From Halopseudomonas oceani (GTDB lineage Bacteria; Pseudomonadota; Gammaproteobacteria; Pseudomonadales; Pseudomonadaceae): DNA of 64,000 nucleotides. This document shows, in pieces, positions 18,265-28,400 of the stretch. A program made the position numbers and the translations under genes. Under the pieces are notes generated by a model, which saw nothing but the letters and a program-made list of their open reading frames with translations, was not told the DNA's origin and made no database searches. Position 1 is the stretch's first letter. Every line of letters starts with the position of its first letter. Where the stretch lies: NCBI RefSeq assembly GCF_002903165.1, contig NZ_PPSK01000015.1, positions 1 to 64,000 of the forward strand. The letters run 5' to 3'.

Positions 18265-18801
18265 ATGGGCAACATCCCAGATGGTTTTTTACCCAACGGT
18301 GCCGACCTTCGGTTGCCGATGGTTTTCGCAGCTAGGAATGCGGTCCGCGTTCGCGATTGGGCTGACGGTAGCCTCTGGACAGCGACAGTGAAGGCGTACC
18401 GCGAAGGTGAGCCATCTAGGATTTTCGACGACGTCGTCTTTTTCTCAAAAGGCTCGCTAGCTGGAATAATTGGCATCGAGTCTGAAAGCGGTTATCCGAC
18501 TGTCCTGCCTCATGAGGTCGCCATCCGACAGCAGGAATTTATTGCTTATCTACGCAAAGAGCGGCAGCGAAAAGTTATCAGCTTGGGCCTGATGGCACGC
18601 TGCTTTGAGGGTTGGGAGTACAGCACCGAGGCGGCAGCTACAGCCAGTTTCATGGCACTGTGCACGGGACTAACTGATATAGCGATCGGCTTCCACGACG
18701 ATCACGGCGAGTACAAAATTTTTCGCGTGGATGCCGGTGACACAGTTAACGATTGGCTGGATATAGCTCGCAGGGTCCCTCCTTTTGAGTTGCTGGACTG
18801 A
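18265..18801 (+). CDS. Hypothetical protein, 178 residues
   Basis: Starts at ATG 18265, with an excellent AGGAGG eight bases upstream, which supports a real gene. Function is not recognised. The N-terminal half looks beta-rich (LRLPMVFAARNAVRVRDW, IFDDVVFFSKGSLAGIIG), followed by a helical stretch with YLRKERQRKVISLGLM, then an alpha/beta end with DIAIGFHDDHGEYKIFRV. No membrane segment or signal peptide. It lies between the SbcCD-like operon (divergent) and a broken zinc-ribbon gene (same strand), with no clear functional link to either. Confidence 0.65.
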   Translation: MGNIPDGFLPNGADLRLPMVFAARNAVRVRDWADGSLWTATVKAYREGEPSRIFDDVVFFSKGSLAGIIGIESESGYPTVLPHEVAIRQQEFIAYLRKERQRKVISLGLMARCFEGWEYSTEAAATASFMALCTGLTDIAIGFHDDHGEYKIFRVDAGDTVNDWLDIARRVPPFELLD

Positions 18802-18926
18802 ACTGCTGCTCGTGAGCTTCTTTGCTATCCAGAGTTTTGCTTGCACGTCAAAGGCGGTGGACCGACCTCGGTGTTAGTGAAGCACAGCGTGATAAGCTGG
18901 CAGGACACCCATCCGTCACACTAGGA

Positions 18927-19232
18927 ATGCTCTCGATGGACAAGCCGCCTCAAACTAATGGCGATATTCACTGCACAGTATGCGACAGCAACACGCGGGC
19001 ACAGGGCTATGGCCAGCAGTACGGCACCTTGTAGGCTATTTGGGGATACGGCTCACAGCATGATGGCGAGCGGTACCTGGTACGCTTGTGTGAGGCCTGT
19101 TTTTTCGGTGTGCTGGCCTACCTACGTCAGGAACGATGTATCCACACCCTGTACGATGACGAACAGGCCGCGGACGACCAGCTATTGGGCCAGGTTTCCC
19201 GCGACGATTTTTTGTGGCAAGTCTTAACGTAA
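18927..19232 (+). pseudogene. Zinc-ribbon-like small protein interrupted by an in-frame TAG
   Basis: From ATG 18927 (or 18936) one frame encodes a cysteine pair CTVC, then GYGQQYGTL, then a TAG stop at 19032-19034. The same frame continues directly with AIWGYGSQHDGERYLVRLCEACFFGVL and runs to TAA at 19232. The pattern CxxC...GYG..YG.L.A.WGYGS.HDGE.Y.v.LCE.CFF is familiar from small pseudomonad proteins, where the position of the TAG is a normal codon. A single CAG-to-TAG change would explain it. No frameshift is needed, so it is a recent pseudogene or, less likely, a readthrough case. Confidence 0.7.
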
Positions 19233-19419
19233 TTTAAACGCCATAGATATGATGATGCGTATTCATCTGCTACCCGATCTCCACAACAACCCCTGCTAGG
19301 TGAATCGCCCCGGATTCCCTAGACACTTTCCAGGCTCAGTAAATGTCGCTTCTCAAACTCTACCGGCGATGGCTTATCGGCTAAACGATGTCCTCGCTTG
19401 GCTTTTTCCGGTGAAATGG

Positions 19420-20004
19420 TCAACGCACGAAACCTTCTGGCCATCCATTTATAAAGATCGTTCCATCAGTTCTCAGGCGAACTTCAAGCATACGTTCGAC
19501 GTCACCATCACTTTCAATCCGTGCGTCGTAACGCTCTGTCAGGTAGTGAAATTGTTGATTTTTGGAGCCTACCCAACGGCGATTTTGCTCCGGAAAACTC
19601 TCCTCATACGGACCATCTACCAACACATCTGTGTAGCGAAGCAGTTGATCAACCCCTGGCAACTGCATCACATCAAGCTCGTTTTTTGTATATCCACTAA
19701 ACACCATCACTGACAGCCCCAAAGACTGCGCTCCTTGCGCAATGACAGCCAAGCCTTTTGCTTGCAACATTGGCTCGCCACCGAGAAAGGTCACCCCGTC
19801 AAGATCATGCGCATGGTGTACGTTCTCCAGCCACTCGAGAACTGATGAAGCCGAGACAAGTTCACGCTCAACCAGTTGCAGATAAGAGGGGTTGCAACAG
19901 CCACGGCAACGCTTGTTGCAGCCTTGCACCCACAATGCAGCTCTTCGCCCCGGCCCTTCGGCTTCGGTGCAAGATAGGCGAGACGCTATATTCAGCCAAT
20001 ACAC
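19420..20004 (-). CDS. Radical SAM activase-like protein (4Fe-4S single-cluster type)
   Basis: About 194 residues from GTG 20004, which has CTGGAG seven bases upstream and begins 4 bp after the previous stop; an ATG at 20055 would overlap the ClpB-like gene and adds residues without homology. The radical SAM triad CNKRCRGC (C29, C33, C36 from the GTG) is intact, preceded by ALWVQGC. Then follow FLGGEP (the SAM-binding GGE motif) and a G-S---Y-G-like FSGYTKNEL. The size and the WVQGCN-RC-GC form match NrdG/PflA-type activases, which make glycyl radicals. No glycyl-radical enzyme is encoded here, so the substrate is unknown. Last gene of the five-gene operon. Confidence 0.85.
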   Translation of the reverse strand: MYWLNIASRLSCTEAEGPGRRAALWVQGCNKRCRGCCNPSYLQLVERELVSASSVLEWLENVHHAHDLDGVTFLGGEPMLQAKGLAVIAQGAQSLGLSVMVFSGYTKNELDVMQLPGVDQLLRYTDVLVDGPYEESFPEQNRRWVGSKNQQFHYLTERYDARIESDGDVERMLEVRLRTDGTIFINGWPEGFVR

Positions 20005-20008
20005 AAAT

Positions 20009-21871
20009 TCACTCCAGCTCGAATAACAACTTGCCCCCGGCAATATGAACTTCAATTACCTTGCCCCGAATCTGATCAGGGACGGCCATATGTAAAAATA
20101 GAAAATCGGCCAATGGGTCAATCAGCTTATTGGTCAGTGCGTTGGGGACGCCGCGGCCACCCGTCCCGCGATCCACATCTCTAATCAGCAAGGCCAGTAT
20201 CTCGGCTTCCTTAACCAGCCTCAAGTCCGCCCCCCCCCATTTATCCTTCAGCCCTTTGCGCAATGGTTCCAACTTGGCGCGGGCGATATCAATCAAGAAG
20301 CTATCGTCACGCATGAAGTTGAAAGGAATGATGTTGGCTTCGCCAATGCGCCCTAGCAATTCTGGGCGTTTTAATTCGTGCACAAAATGCTGTCGCACCT
20401 TTTGGATGAATTCATTTCGCACATCCTGGCTTTCATGGCTCACTTCGGCTGCGCCAATATTCGAGGTGAAGACGATGACGGTATCCGAAAACAACACCGT
20501 TTCGCCCTTGCCATCCGTCAAACGCCCGTCTTCCAGAATTTGCAAAAACTTATCAAGGATGCGCGGGTGCGCCTTCTCGATTTCATCAAATAGAAGCAGG
20601 GAAAATGGTTTTTGCTTCACCGCATTGGTCAGCTGCCCGCCAGCTTCGTAGCCCACATAACCTGGCGGTGCACCCACCAACCGCTGGTCAGCATGCTCGT
20701 GATTGAACTCGGACATATCGAAGCGAAGGCAGGCCTCTTCGTCGCCGAAGAGAAATTCGGCAATGGACTTCGCCAGTTCAGTTTTACCGACGCCCGTAGG
20801 GCCGACAAAAAACAACACGCCCTTAGGAGTGCGTTGCCTGTGTGAGTGTTGAAGTCCCGAAAGTCCTGTGAAGGCGCGCACAAGGATGCGCCGCACCGAT
20901 TCAATGGCTTCCCCTTGACCTTTGACGCGCCGCCCCAGGGTTTCGACAATGGTCTGAAGCTTTTTGTGATCCAATTGCTCCCAAGGACTGTGCCTGCGGC
21001 CGTGGCGATATAGGTTGAGCAGAGACAAGGCACTTGAGACTTCAGTCTCCTGTCGTGAAAGTCGTGCGAGATTGTGAATGTCGCGGATACTCTGGCCTTC
21101 CAAACCATCCACGAAGTCAGCCAACTCTCGTCCGCCTTGCTGCAAAGGGGGCTGCAGCCGAAACACTTCTTTCAAACCCAGTACGGCAGACTCGCGAATC
21201 TGCCTTGTCGGTAAGGGAATTGATATTTCCCTGAACAAGGGGTTGTTCAGGTAGATGGATGGCGGCAACACATTCAAGCCCCCACACAGCAGCACCAGCA
21301 GCGATTGCGGTTGACCAATACTTTGAGCATTACGAACCACTGCGGCATCACGGGTGGCCTGTCCCAGCCGTAGCAGCCATCCGCGCTCGTTCTCACTCAA
21401 CGAATTGACGCTGCCAAACAAATATTGAGTCCAGTCCAGCACAAAAGCGACAGGCTTTTCGGCGTGCGGTTGCCGCAGCCATTGCGCAGCAACAGTCAGT
21501 AAGTCATCCGCGCTGGCCGTGATGCCGTTGGATGCGGGGCTCGCCACAGGTATAGGCGATAAATCCCCCATGTCATAGGCATTCCCCTCAGATGTGCTTT
21601 CTCTTGCGGCAGGTGGTGTAACTGAGCTTTGCAACTCACCCCAAGTCCTCGCATCAACACCGCTGACACCGTTGACGCGGTTCCAACAAACTACATGCTG
21701 ATACCCACGCTGGCGCAGCAGGTTCATCACCGCGGTAGGTAACGCTGTCCATTGCCCTGGTGCTTCGGGGTCGGATGTTAAATCACCCGTATTACCGTGC
21801 AATATCAATCCGCGTCGTATGCCGCATTCGCGGCGAAAGTCCTCCTGCCACGGCAACAAGGCTGAACTCAT
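20009..21871 (-). CDS. ClpB/ClpA-type AAA+ ATPase
   Basis: 620 residues from ATG 21871. The C-terminal ~330 residues are a class-II Clp/Hsp100 second AAA+ module: FVGPTGVGKTELAKS (Walker A, about residue 355), LRFDMSEF, the pore-loop region GAPPGYVGYE, Walker B SLLLFDEIEKAH, then LQILEDGRLTD and VFTSNIG. The N-terminal ~300 residues show a degenerate ATPase-like fold (FVLDWTQYL) with no Walker A that I can see. Canonical ClpB has two active ATPase modules and a long middle coil, so this is a shortened, diverged relative. ATGA overlap with the preceding coiled-coil gene suggests a stoichiometric complex; remodelling of that partner is inference. Confidence 0.88.
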   Translation of the reverse strand: MSSALLPWQEDFRRECGIRRGLILHGNTGDLTSDPEAPGQWTALPTAVMNLLRQRGYQHVVCWNRVNGVSGVDARTWGELQSSVTPPAARESTSEGNAYDMGDLSPIPVASPASNGITASADDLLTVAAQWLRQPHAEKPVAFVLDWTQYLFGSVNSLSENERGWLLRLGQATRDAAVVRNAQSIGQPQSLLVLLCGGLNVLPPSIYLNNPLFREISIPLPTRQIRESAVLGLKEVFRLQPPLQQGGRELADFVDGLEGQSIRDIHNLARLSRQETEVSSALSLLNLYRHGRRHSPWEQLDHKKLQTIVETLGRRVKGQGEAIESVRRILVRAFTGLSGLQHSHRQRTPKGVLFFVGPTGVGKTELAKSIAEFLFGDEEACLRFDMSEFNHEHADQRLVGAPPGYVGYEAGGQLTNAVKQKPFSLLLFDEIEKAHPRILDKFLQILEDGRLTDGKGETVLFSDTVIVFTSNIGAAEVSHESQDVRNEFIQKVRQHFVHELKRPELLGRIGEANIIPFNFMRDDSFLIDIARAKLEPLRKGLKDKWGGADLRLVKEAEILALLIRDVDRGTGGRGVPNALTNKLIDPLADFLFLHMAVPDQIRGKVIEVHIAGGKLLFELE

Positions 21872-23013
21872 TTGCTTCTCTCCTGTGTTGCATCAGGGTA
21901 CGGGCGAGCATCCTCATCTTGGTCGTCGGGATTGACCCAAATCACGCGTTTGTCACTCAGACTGATACCGTAAGCATCTTGTAGCGTTGCCATGACGGGG
22001 GCGACATCCTTCTCGCACGTTTTGCCTTTGTACTGATGAAACTTATAGCTGAGATGACCGCTCAAGTTGACTCTGAAATCTGCCTGCGCACCAGCAGGGC
22101 GGCGGGCGCGAATCAGCACTTGATCTTCCTTTTCCGATACAAGATGCTCTGGCCTATCCACAACAAAACCAGCTTGTTGTAATGACTGATACACCGCCCG
22201 CACAACCTCACGGCGCTGGCTTTCGTCTACGGCAGCTTCATCTTGCTCTTGCACCAGTTGGTTCAAGGCTTCAGCCTGCTCTGCAGGAGCCAGTCCTATT
22301 GCATGAGCCAACGCCTCGCGCAACTTGGCAGCGCGTTCGCCACCGTCCTTAATCGCTTCCTGCTCCAACTGCTCTCTTTGCAGCGTCAGTACGTCAGTCA
22401 CGGCCTCGCGCTGTACACGATTTTTCATTTCTTGCAACTGTCGCTCAGCGTCCACTTCATACCGTTGCCGAACTTCGCGCAAGGCGGCTGAAATTTGCGC
22501 CGAGGTCACTTTGTCGGCTGCATTGCCAAGTAGTCGCTCCCGTAGTTGCTGCAACTCGGCAAACGCGGCGTTGAGTGCAACAGGTGTGCTCCAGCCGCTC
22601 AAGCCCTCACGCCACGCTGTCTCAAGCTCTGCCCTCAGCTGCAGCTGTCGTTCGACCTCAGCTTGCTGCGCTTTGCGAAATGCCTCAGCCGAGGCTAGCT
22701 CCGCCTCTTGACGGGAACGACGCTGCTCACGCGCAAAGCGTGGCAATCCATGGATCCGTGCTCCTAGGGAACGGCTCATATCCCTGGCAGCAAACGGGTC
22801 AGACTCCAGCAGCGCCTCCATGCGCCGAAGCTCAGAGCTCAGCTCACGAAACTCTGCTGGAATTACATCATCGAGCCGTTGGCTGGCGACATCATTCAAT
22901 ACGCTGCGGTAACGCTCAAGGAACGGACGCGTTGTCTCGCGCACACGCTGTCTATCAAGCTCTTGTTTACGTTGCCGATGAATTTGGTAGCGATATTCGT
23001 CTGCCCTACTCAT
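21868..23013 (-). CDS. Coiled-coil protein of the five-gene operon
   Basis: About 381 residues from ATG 23013, preceded by AAAGGA at good spacing and lying 4 bp after the PIN gene's stop; an upstream start at 23103 would overlap that gene by ~85 bp. The sequence is dominated by charged heptads rich in R, E, Q, L and A from about residue 1 to 270. The C-terminal ~110 residues are a globular domain (QAGFVVDRPEHL, VLIRARRPAG, GHLSYKFHQYKG) that I do not recognise. No catalytic motif is evident. Position between a nuclease-type PIN protein and a Clp-type ATPase suggests a scaffold or adaptor; that is inference. Confidence 0.75.
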   Translation of the reverse strand: MSRADEYRYQIHRQRKQELDRQRVRETTRPFLERYRSVLNDVASQRLDDVIPAEFRELSSELRRMEALLESDPFAARDMSRSLGARIHGLPRFAREQRRSRQEAELASAEAFRKAQQAEVERQLQLRAELETAWREGLSGWSTPVALNAAFAELQQLRERLLGNAADKVTSAQISAALREVRQRYEVDAERQLQEMKNRVQREAVTDVLTLQREQLEQEAIKDGGERAAKLREALAHAIGLAPAEQAEALNQLVQEQDEAAVDESQRREVVRAVYQSLQQAGFVVDRPEHLVSEKEDQVLIRARRPAGAQADFRVNLSGHLSYKFHQYKGKTCEKDVAPVMATLQDAYGISLSDKRVIWVNPDDQDEDARPYPDATQERSK

Positions 23014-23017
23014 GGTT

Positions 23018-25411
23018 TCATTTCCTTTGTTTTTTTCTTTTATCCCGGATTCGTGGCTGTGTGCTTGGCGTAGCAGCAGTGGGCACAATGCGCGAACGCG
23101 CAAATGAGCTTGAATCTTGCGTGTTCAGGCCAAGCGACTGCGCCTTGTTGCGTAAGTTGATGTCATTACTCACAAACACCACGTCATTTAGCCGAAAGAA
23201 TAACGCCGTTGAGAGAATGCCATGGTCAGGCTGCCTGGCATCCCATTCAGGAGGCAGTAAGGCTGCGTGGTCTGTTTCATGGCGGAGACGGGACGAGTGT
23301 GCATCCAAGTGGCGAATGGCCGCGCGCGCCTTGACCGCACGAGTCTCATCTTCACTGCTCTTCAACCCATCCAACTCGCCCAGCACACGGCGCGGCACCA
23401 CCAAAGTATCGCTGGTGCTCTGACCTTTCAAAAGTTCAGGATGCTCCATCAGAGCGCAGGTATCCAAGACGGCGATGCGTTGCCCAATCTCGATGGGGGC
23501 CAACTGCTCCTGCGCCATAACGTTCCAGCTTTCCACCATGTCATTCAACGCATCCCAGAGGGGCAGCGATACCTTTAGACTGTGAAAACTCAGGGCAGCT
23601 TTGCGCCAAGTGCGAACAGCATCCAACGCATGAGGGGTCAAGGTGCGCACATACATTTGGCCATTACCAGCCGCTTTCAATGCCTGTTCGCCAATACTCC
23701 GATAAACGTCCTGAACGGCTTTCTGAATATCTTGCATCGGCTGCTGTATTGCGTGCGGGCCATACAGCTTCAAATCTTTTCGCTCCAATGCGTGTTCCAG
23801 CCACACTCGCCGCAATTCGATGGAGAGCAATTCTTCTGGAATCGCAGTGGTGGAAGGCAAGGCAGATCGCAGTTTTGCCAATGACTCCAAGGCGCGAATG
23901 GGCGCCGCATGAAGCAGTAGCGCGGCTTGCAGAGGCGCAGCCTTGTCAGCAGGCAGCATCTGAGCCACCTGAGTCAAAAGAGAAGCGATTTCTTCAGGCT
24001 CAAGCTGATTGGGCGTATGCCTCAACGATTCATCAATGGCTCTTGCCAGAGATACTTCCCACGCAGGTTTCCAGTCTTTCCCCCCAGGCCGCCACAAACC
24101 AATTGCTTGTATAGCGGGCTCAATCAACGCTATCAGATCGCCCAGCGGCTGTTCAGCACGTCTGGATAGCCACGGCCACACTGTTTCGCCGATCGCATCG
24201 ATATCCCGCCATGCTACGGGCATGAAGACAATGCGTGGGTCATCGGAGTGCTCGCAAGCTCCCTCTAAATCCATGCGCAGCTTGGCCCAAAGCGCGGTTG
24301 CAGCGTGGTCGCTCAAAGTAACCGCCAAGCCACACGAGCGCGGCTGCCCAGCCCAATAGAGGCGGAGGTTACCGGCCACTTCTGCTTGAGCGCTCGCTCC
24401 GCCGATCTGTGGCAGAGACAAGCTACGAAATCCCGTAATCATTCCTGCGGGAGGTGGCACAAGCAGTGTGAACAAAGTCGGTTGTTTGCCATTGGCAACC
24501 AGTTCCGGTGCGTTCACTTCAGACGATAAAACGATGGTGGGTGTTGCCGCATCCGCCGCAACGCCTTGCGTAACGATGCACAACCGCGCTCTGACTGCCC
24601 CCCTATTAGTTGCTGCAATGGGACGGGCAGTACGGGCATCGCGTAAAACAGAAGAGTCAATGACGGGCAGAGAAGCATTCGGTTCGCTTGTCAATGCGCC
24701 AGCAAGCAGAATTTCCCATGCCAGTTCGGATTGTGCTTGCTCCAGCCAGCGCTGCAATGCGGCATCACGCGGAGCGCTCGCGGACAGCACGCCATCCTCG
24801 CTGCACGAGATTTCGAGCCTACGCTCTCCCCATCCAGATAGCTGAACCACGGGCGCAATGCGGTCTATAACTGTCGCAGAGTTTTTCCAGTCATAAGTTT
24901 CCTGCGCTATAGCGCGTTCTACTTGCGGCAACGGATTTTGCGGCCTCAAAGCGTTGTCGACGGAGCTCATGTTGCCTTGGCTCTGCTGCCCACCATCCCT
25001 CTTGACCGGTTTGATCTCATCACCAATAGGGTCGTAGTGATGACTGACTTTAATCGTGCGCGAGCGCACAGGCAGGCTGTCGCTGCGCAAGAATTGCAAG
25101 CCATCGGCAGTCAATTCAAGCTCAGTTAGAGGCACCTCGAGCGTATCAAGAGCATAACGTTTGGGCAGAGCACCCAAAGCGGAAAGTTCAGATACGCAGC
25201 CCTCCAACAGTTCACGCACATCGCCTGCGCCCAATTGATCGCGGAAGACACCAAGCAAGGATAGGCTCTGTTTATCAGGTAAATGGAGCCCAGGATCACA
25301 CAGTCGCAACACCATCCGCTCAAATACTGTGGGCTTGCGCTCGGTGTGATAGGTCACATCGGATTCAATGCGATACAAGGGCAAGGGAACGGAAATGTCT
25401 GCTAGCTTCAT
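23018..25411 (-). CDS. Large protein with C-terminal PIN nuclease domain
   Basis: 797 residues from ATG 25411, which overlaps the stop of the helicase gene by 4 bp. The last ~150 residues form a PIN domain with the conserved acidic residues: AVLDTCALMEH (D, about residue 645), VLGELDGLKSSED (E), and DHGILSTALFF with VVFVSNDINLRNKA (two D). PIN domains of this PhoH/VapC type cut RNA, less often DNA (family knowledge). The first ~640 residues are not recognised; they contain beta-rich and helical segments. The catalytic set looks intact, so an active RNase within a helicase/AAA+ operon is plausible. Confidence 0.85.
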   Translation of the reverse strand: MKLADISVPLPLYRIESDVTYHTERKPTVFERMVLRLCDPGLHLPDKQSLSLLGVFRDQLGAGDVRELLEGCVSELSALGALPKRYALDTLEVPLTELELTADGLQFLRSDSLPVRSRTIKVSHHYDPIGDEIKPVKRDGGQQSQGNMSSVDNALRPQNPLPQVERAIAQETYDWKNSATVIDRIAPVVQLSGWGERRLEISCSEDGVLSASAPRDAALQRWLEQAQSELAWEILLAGALTSEPNASLPVIDSSVLRDARTARPIAATNRGAVRARLCIVTQGVAADAATPTIVLSSEVNAPELVANGKQPTLFTLLVPPPAGMITGFRSLSLPQIGGASAQAEVAGNLRLYWAGQPRSCGLAVTLSDHAATALWAKLRMDLEGACEHSDDPRIVFMPVAWRDIDAIGETVWPWLSRRAEQPLGDLIALIEPAIQAIGLWRPGGKDWKPAWEVSLARAIDESLRHTPNQLEPEEIASLLTQVAQMLPADKAAPLQAALLLHAAPIRALESLAKLRSALPSTTAIPEELLSIELRRVWLEHALERKDLKLYGPHAIQQPMQDIQKAVQDVYRSIGEQALKAAGNGQMYVRTLTPHALDAVRTWRKAALSFHSLKVSLPLWDALNDMVESWNVMAQEQLAPIEIGQRIAVLDTCALMEHPELLKGQSTSDTLVVPRRVLGELDGLKSSEDETRAVKARAAIRHLDAHSSRLRHETDHAALLPPEWDARQPDHGILSTALFFRLNDVVFVSNDINLRNKAQSLGLNTQDSSSFARSRIVPTAATPSTQPRIRDKRKKQRK

Positions 25412-28400
25412 GCACGACCTCCCCGGCGACTATACTTGTCGTTTCTGGGCGTAGCCGTCCGGTTACTCGAAGCACTAGACCTGCCACGCTGTTGTTGCTG
25501 CTGGGGTAGCATGTCAGGCGACATCAATTGCCTTGCCGGCACCAACCGTGCATCACGATCTAGTTGATCCAAGATGTCTTTGTAAACCGTTCGCTTCACG
25601 CTGCCTGCGCTATCCATGCGCGGCAAGTCCACCTCATAAGATGCGTACATGCTTTTCGCACCAAAGACAATCAGCAGCTCCTGCGCACGTGAAAATGCCA
25701 CATTAATAAATTCAAACCGAGCAACATTGGCTTTGCTGGAACGACGTCGGGGTTGATTGCCTGAACGCAAGGGGTCGTATCCATCATGGCGTACCATGCT
25801 AACCAGCACGATCGACTTTTCTTTGCCCTGATAGCGAATCACCGTATTGACTTCCACATCCAGACACTCAAATCGCCCGTTTGACTCTTTAGGCCTGCGG
25901 CGGCGGATGGCGGCGCGAATTTCTCGGCACTGGTTGGCATAGAAAGACACCACGCCGACTTTGCGTTTGTTTGTTCGTGAGTAGTCTTGCGCAGCAGATT
26001 GCCGTTCGATTTGTTCTAGCGTTTCGGCAATCAACTCTGCTTCCAGCTTATTGGTGCGCCGTGGCTGGTTGCCGTCCATGTCCTCACGATGAATCCCGTT
26101 GTGCAGGTTGTAGGTTGTATCCACCCACAACGCATGGTCACCCGGCGTGAGTAAAGCTGAGCCACCGGCAACATTCTTCAATGTCAGTCCGTGAGTACGG
26201 CGAAGCTTAGTGTCTGGATCATCGTCAGGCCGAAGGAGACCACATTCCAACTGCCCTTCGTAGAAGTGGTTCACCATCGCCATGATTTGCGGATGCATGC
26301 GAAACTGGACATTCAGTCGCGCACGATTGGAATCGTCCGCCCTCTCGAAATGCGACTTAAACAAGGAAGCGGTGACCATTTTCTCGAAGCGACGTATGTT
26401 GTCACGGGTCAGCAAGGTCTGCGCTTCGACAGAGTGACCTGTGCCATTTTCCCCAGTGTCGACCGCTTCGTTTTCTTCAATTTCATCCATGAAACTGCGG
26501 GCTTCATCGCCCTCCTGAAATAGCGGTGGCAGTTGGCGGTGGTCGCCCACAAGCACGGCGCGGCGCGCACGCATCAAGGGCATCAACAATTCCAGCGGGG
26601 TAGCCTTGCTCACTTCGTCAATGATGGCGACATCAAAACTAGTCTGCCCTGCATCGTCCAGCGTGCGCTCATTTTCGTTGCAAGTAATGGCCACCACATT
26701 GCAGCTAGCCAGAAAATCTGCGCTCAGATGCTGCCAATCTTCTGATGCGGCGTTGTTGCGACTTAAATCGCGCATCCAATCATCCAGCAACGGCCCCCAT
26801 GTCATGCGCTCATGTTGCTGGCTTGCTTGGCGTTGCTGCAAGGCCTTAATGACGTGGGCGACGGTGTCGAAGCACTGTGACAAAGTCGCAGCAGATTCTG
26901 GCGGCAACCGGTCACCTTGGGTGATCGCCTCATCCTGCAAGAGGGCCTCAACCGTCTTCGCATGCTGCCTGCGCTGCTCATCCCAATCATCTAGGCTGCT
27001 TTGAGCGCTGCGCTCCTGGCTCTGTGCACCTCGCACAAGACCATCGCTCGGAACTTCAGGCGCGGACTCCGACAACTGTGCCTGCAAAGACTGCTTGAGG
27101 GTTTCGAGGGCCTGTTCGATGGCCAGCTGCGCCCTCTCCAACTCCATCAGGCTGTCAGATATTTCGTCAGCCAGTAGGGTCGCATTTTCAATGGGAACGC
27201 ACCATTTAGCGGCTTGGTGAAACAAGCCGTCATAGCGGCTGCGCTCCAAGCCCGCACCGGCCCGCTCCAAATCTTTGAGCTCCTTGCGCGTAGCTCTCCA
27301 AGCGTCTACGAAAGCGTCGTCCTTTTCCATCTGCTCCTCCAAGGCTTTGACCTTGTTTCGGAGCGATTCAATGCGTAGCCGGGTACTGGCATCCTGAACC
27401 GGGCCGTTCGCCGCGTCACGCAGGCGGCGAATGTCCGCGGCAATGGCTTCTCGCACACTCGTGAAACGCCGCCATACGGACAGCATATGTGCCAGCATTG
27501 CACCCCGGCTGCTTGTATGAGCCAGCCAATCGTCCATCGAAAACTTCACGAGTAATCCTGCCTCCTCACAGGAAGCAACGCTTTGCATGAGTTTTCTGGC
27601 AAGCGGCTCTACATCACGTAAGTCGCCATGTAGCGTTTCGGCTTCGCCATACAGCAAAGCCTGAACGCTTTGCAGGCGTTGGCGTTTGGCAGTGTCCTCA
27701 TCCAACACCTTGCAAGCGGCGTCATACGCTTTCTCCGCCTGCCTTGCCTGGCTGCGTGCCGATGCCAAGTCCAGCTCAAGCTGCCCGCGTCTAGTGCTTA
27801 ACTCCTTCTCATCGTGCAACACAAAAGCCGCTCGCTCCTGCCACTCCTGCAGGAGACGCAAGTCCTTTTCACCGCGTTTCCACACGGCAAGACGATCTTC
27901 GGTTTGCCCTGCCAAGGCCTTGTAGTAGCGCTGCAAGGATGCTTGCCCCGCGAAGGCTGCGCCATCCTCCGTCACCTTGCGTTCATTCCGTGCCAACCGC
28001 ACTACGCGCAAGGAGCCATCAAGGTCTAGCCTGTCGAGCGCGTTGTCCACGGCGGTATGTGCTTGCGATGACAGCAGCACCCGCTGCCCACGCCGCGCCA
28101 GCTGCACAATTGCCTCCGCAATAACTGTGGTTTTTCCCGTACCCGGTGGCCCCTGGACCAAGCACAAATCCGGTGCGGAAAGAATTTTGACGACGGCTTC
28201 TTTCTGGGCGGGGTTGAGTTTGTTGTTGGCCCACTGTGTCACCCGCTCCAGACGCTGCGGCACGGAGACCTGTGCAGCCTCAAACAGATAATCCGTTAGA
28301 TACGGAGCATAACCAGCCTGTTCCTGCAGCTGCCGCAGCGCCTGTTGATGGCGCTTGATCAGGCTCATGTCGCCGGCTGTTGAGATGGACAAAAAACCAG

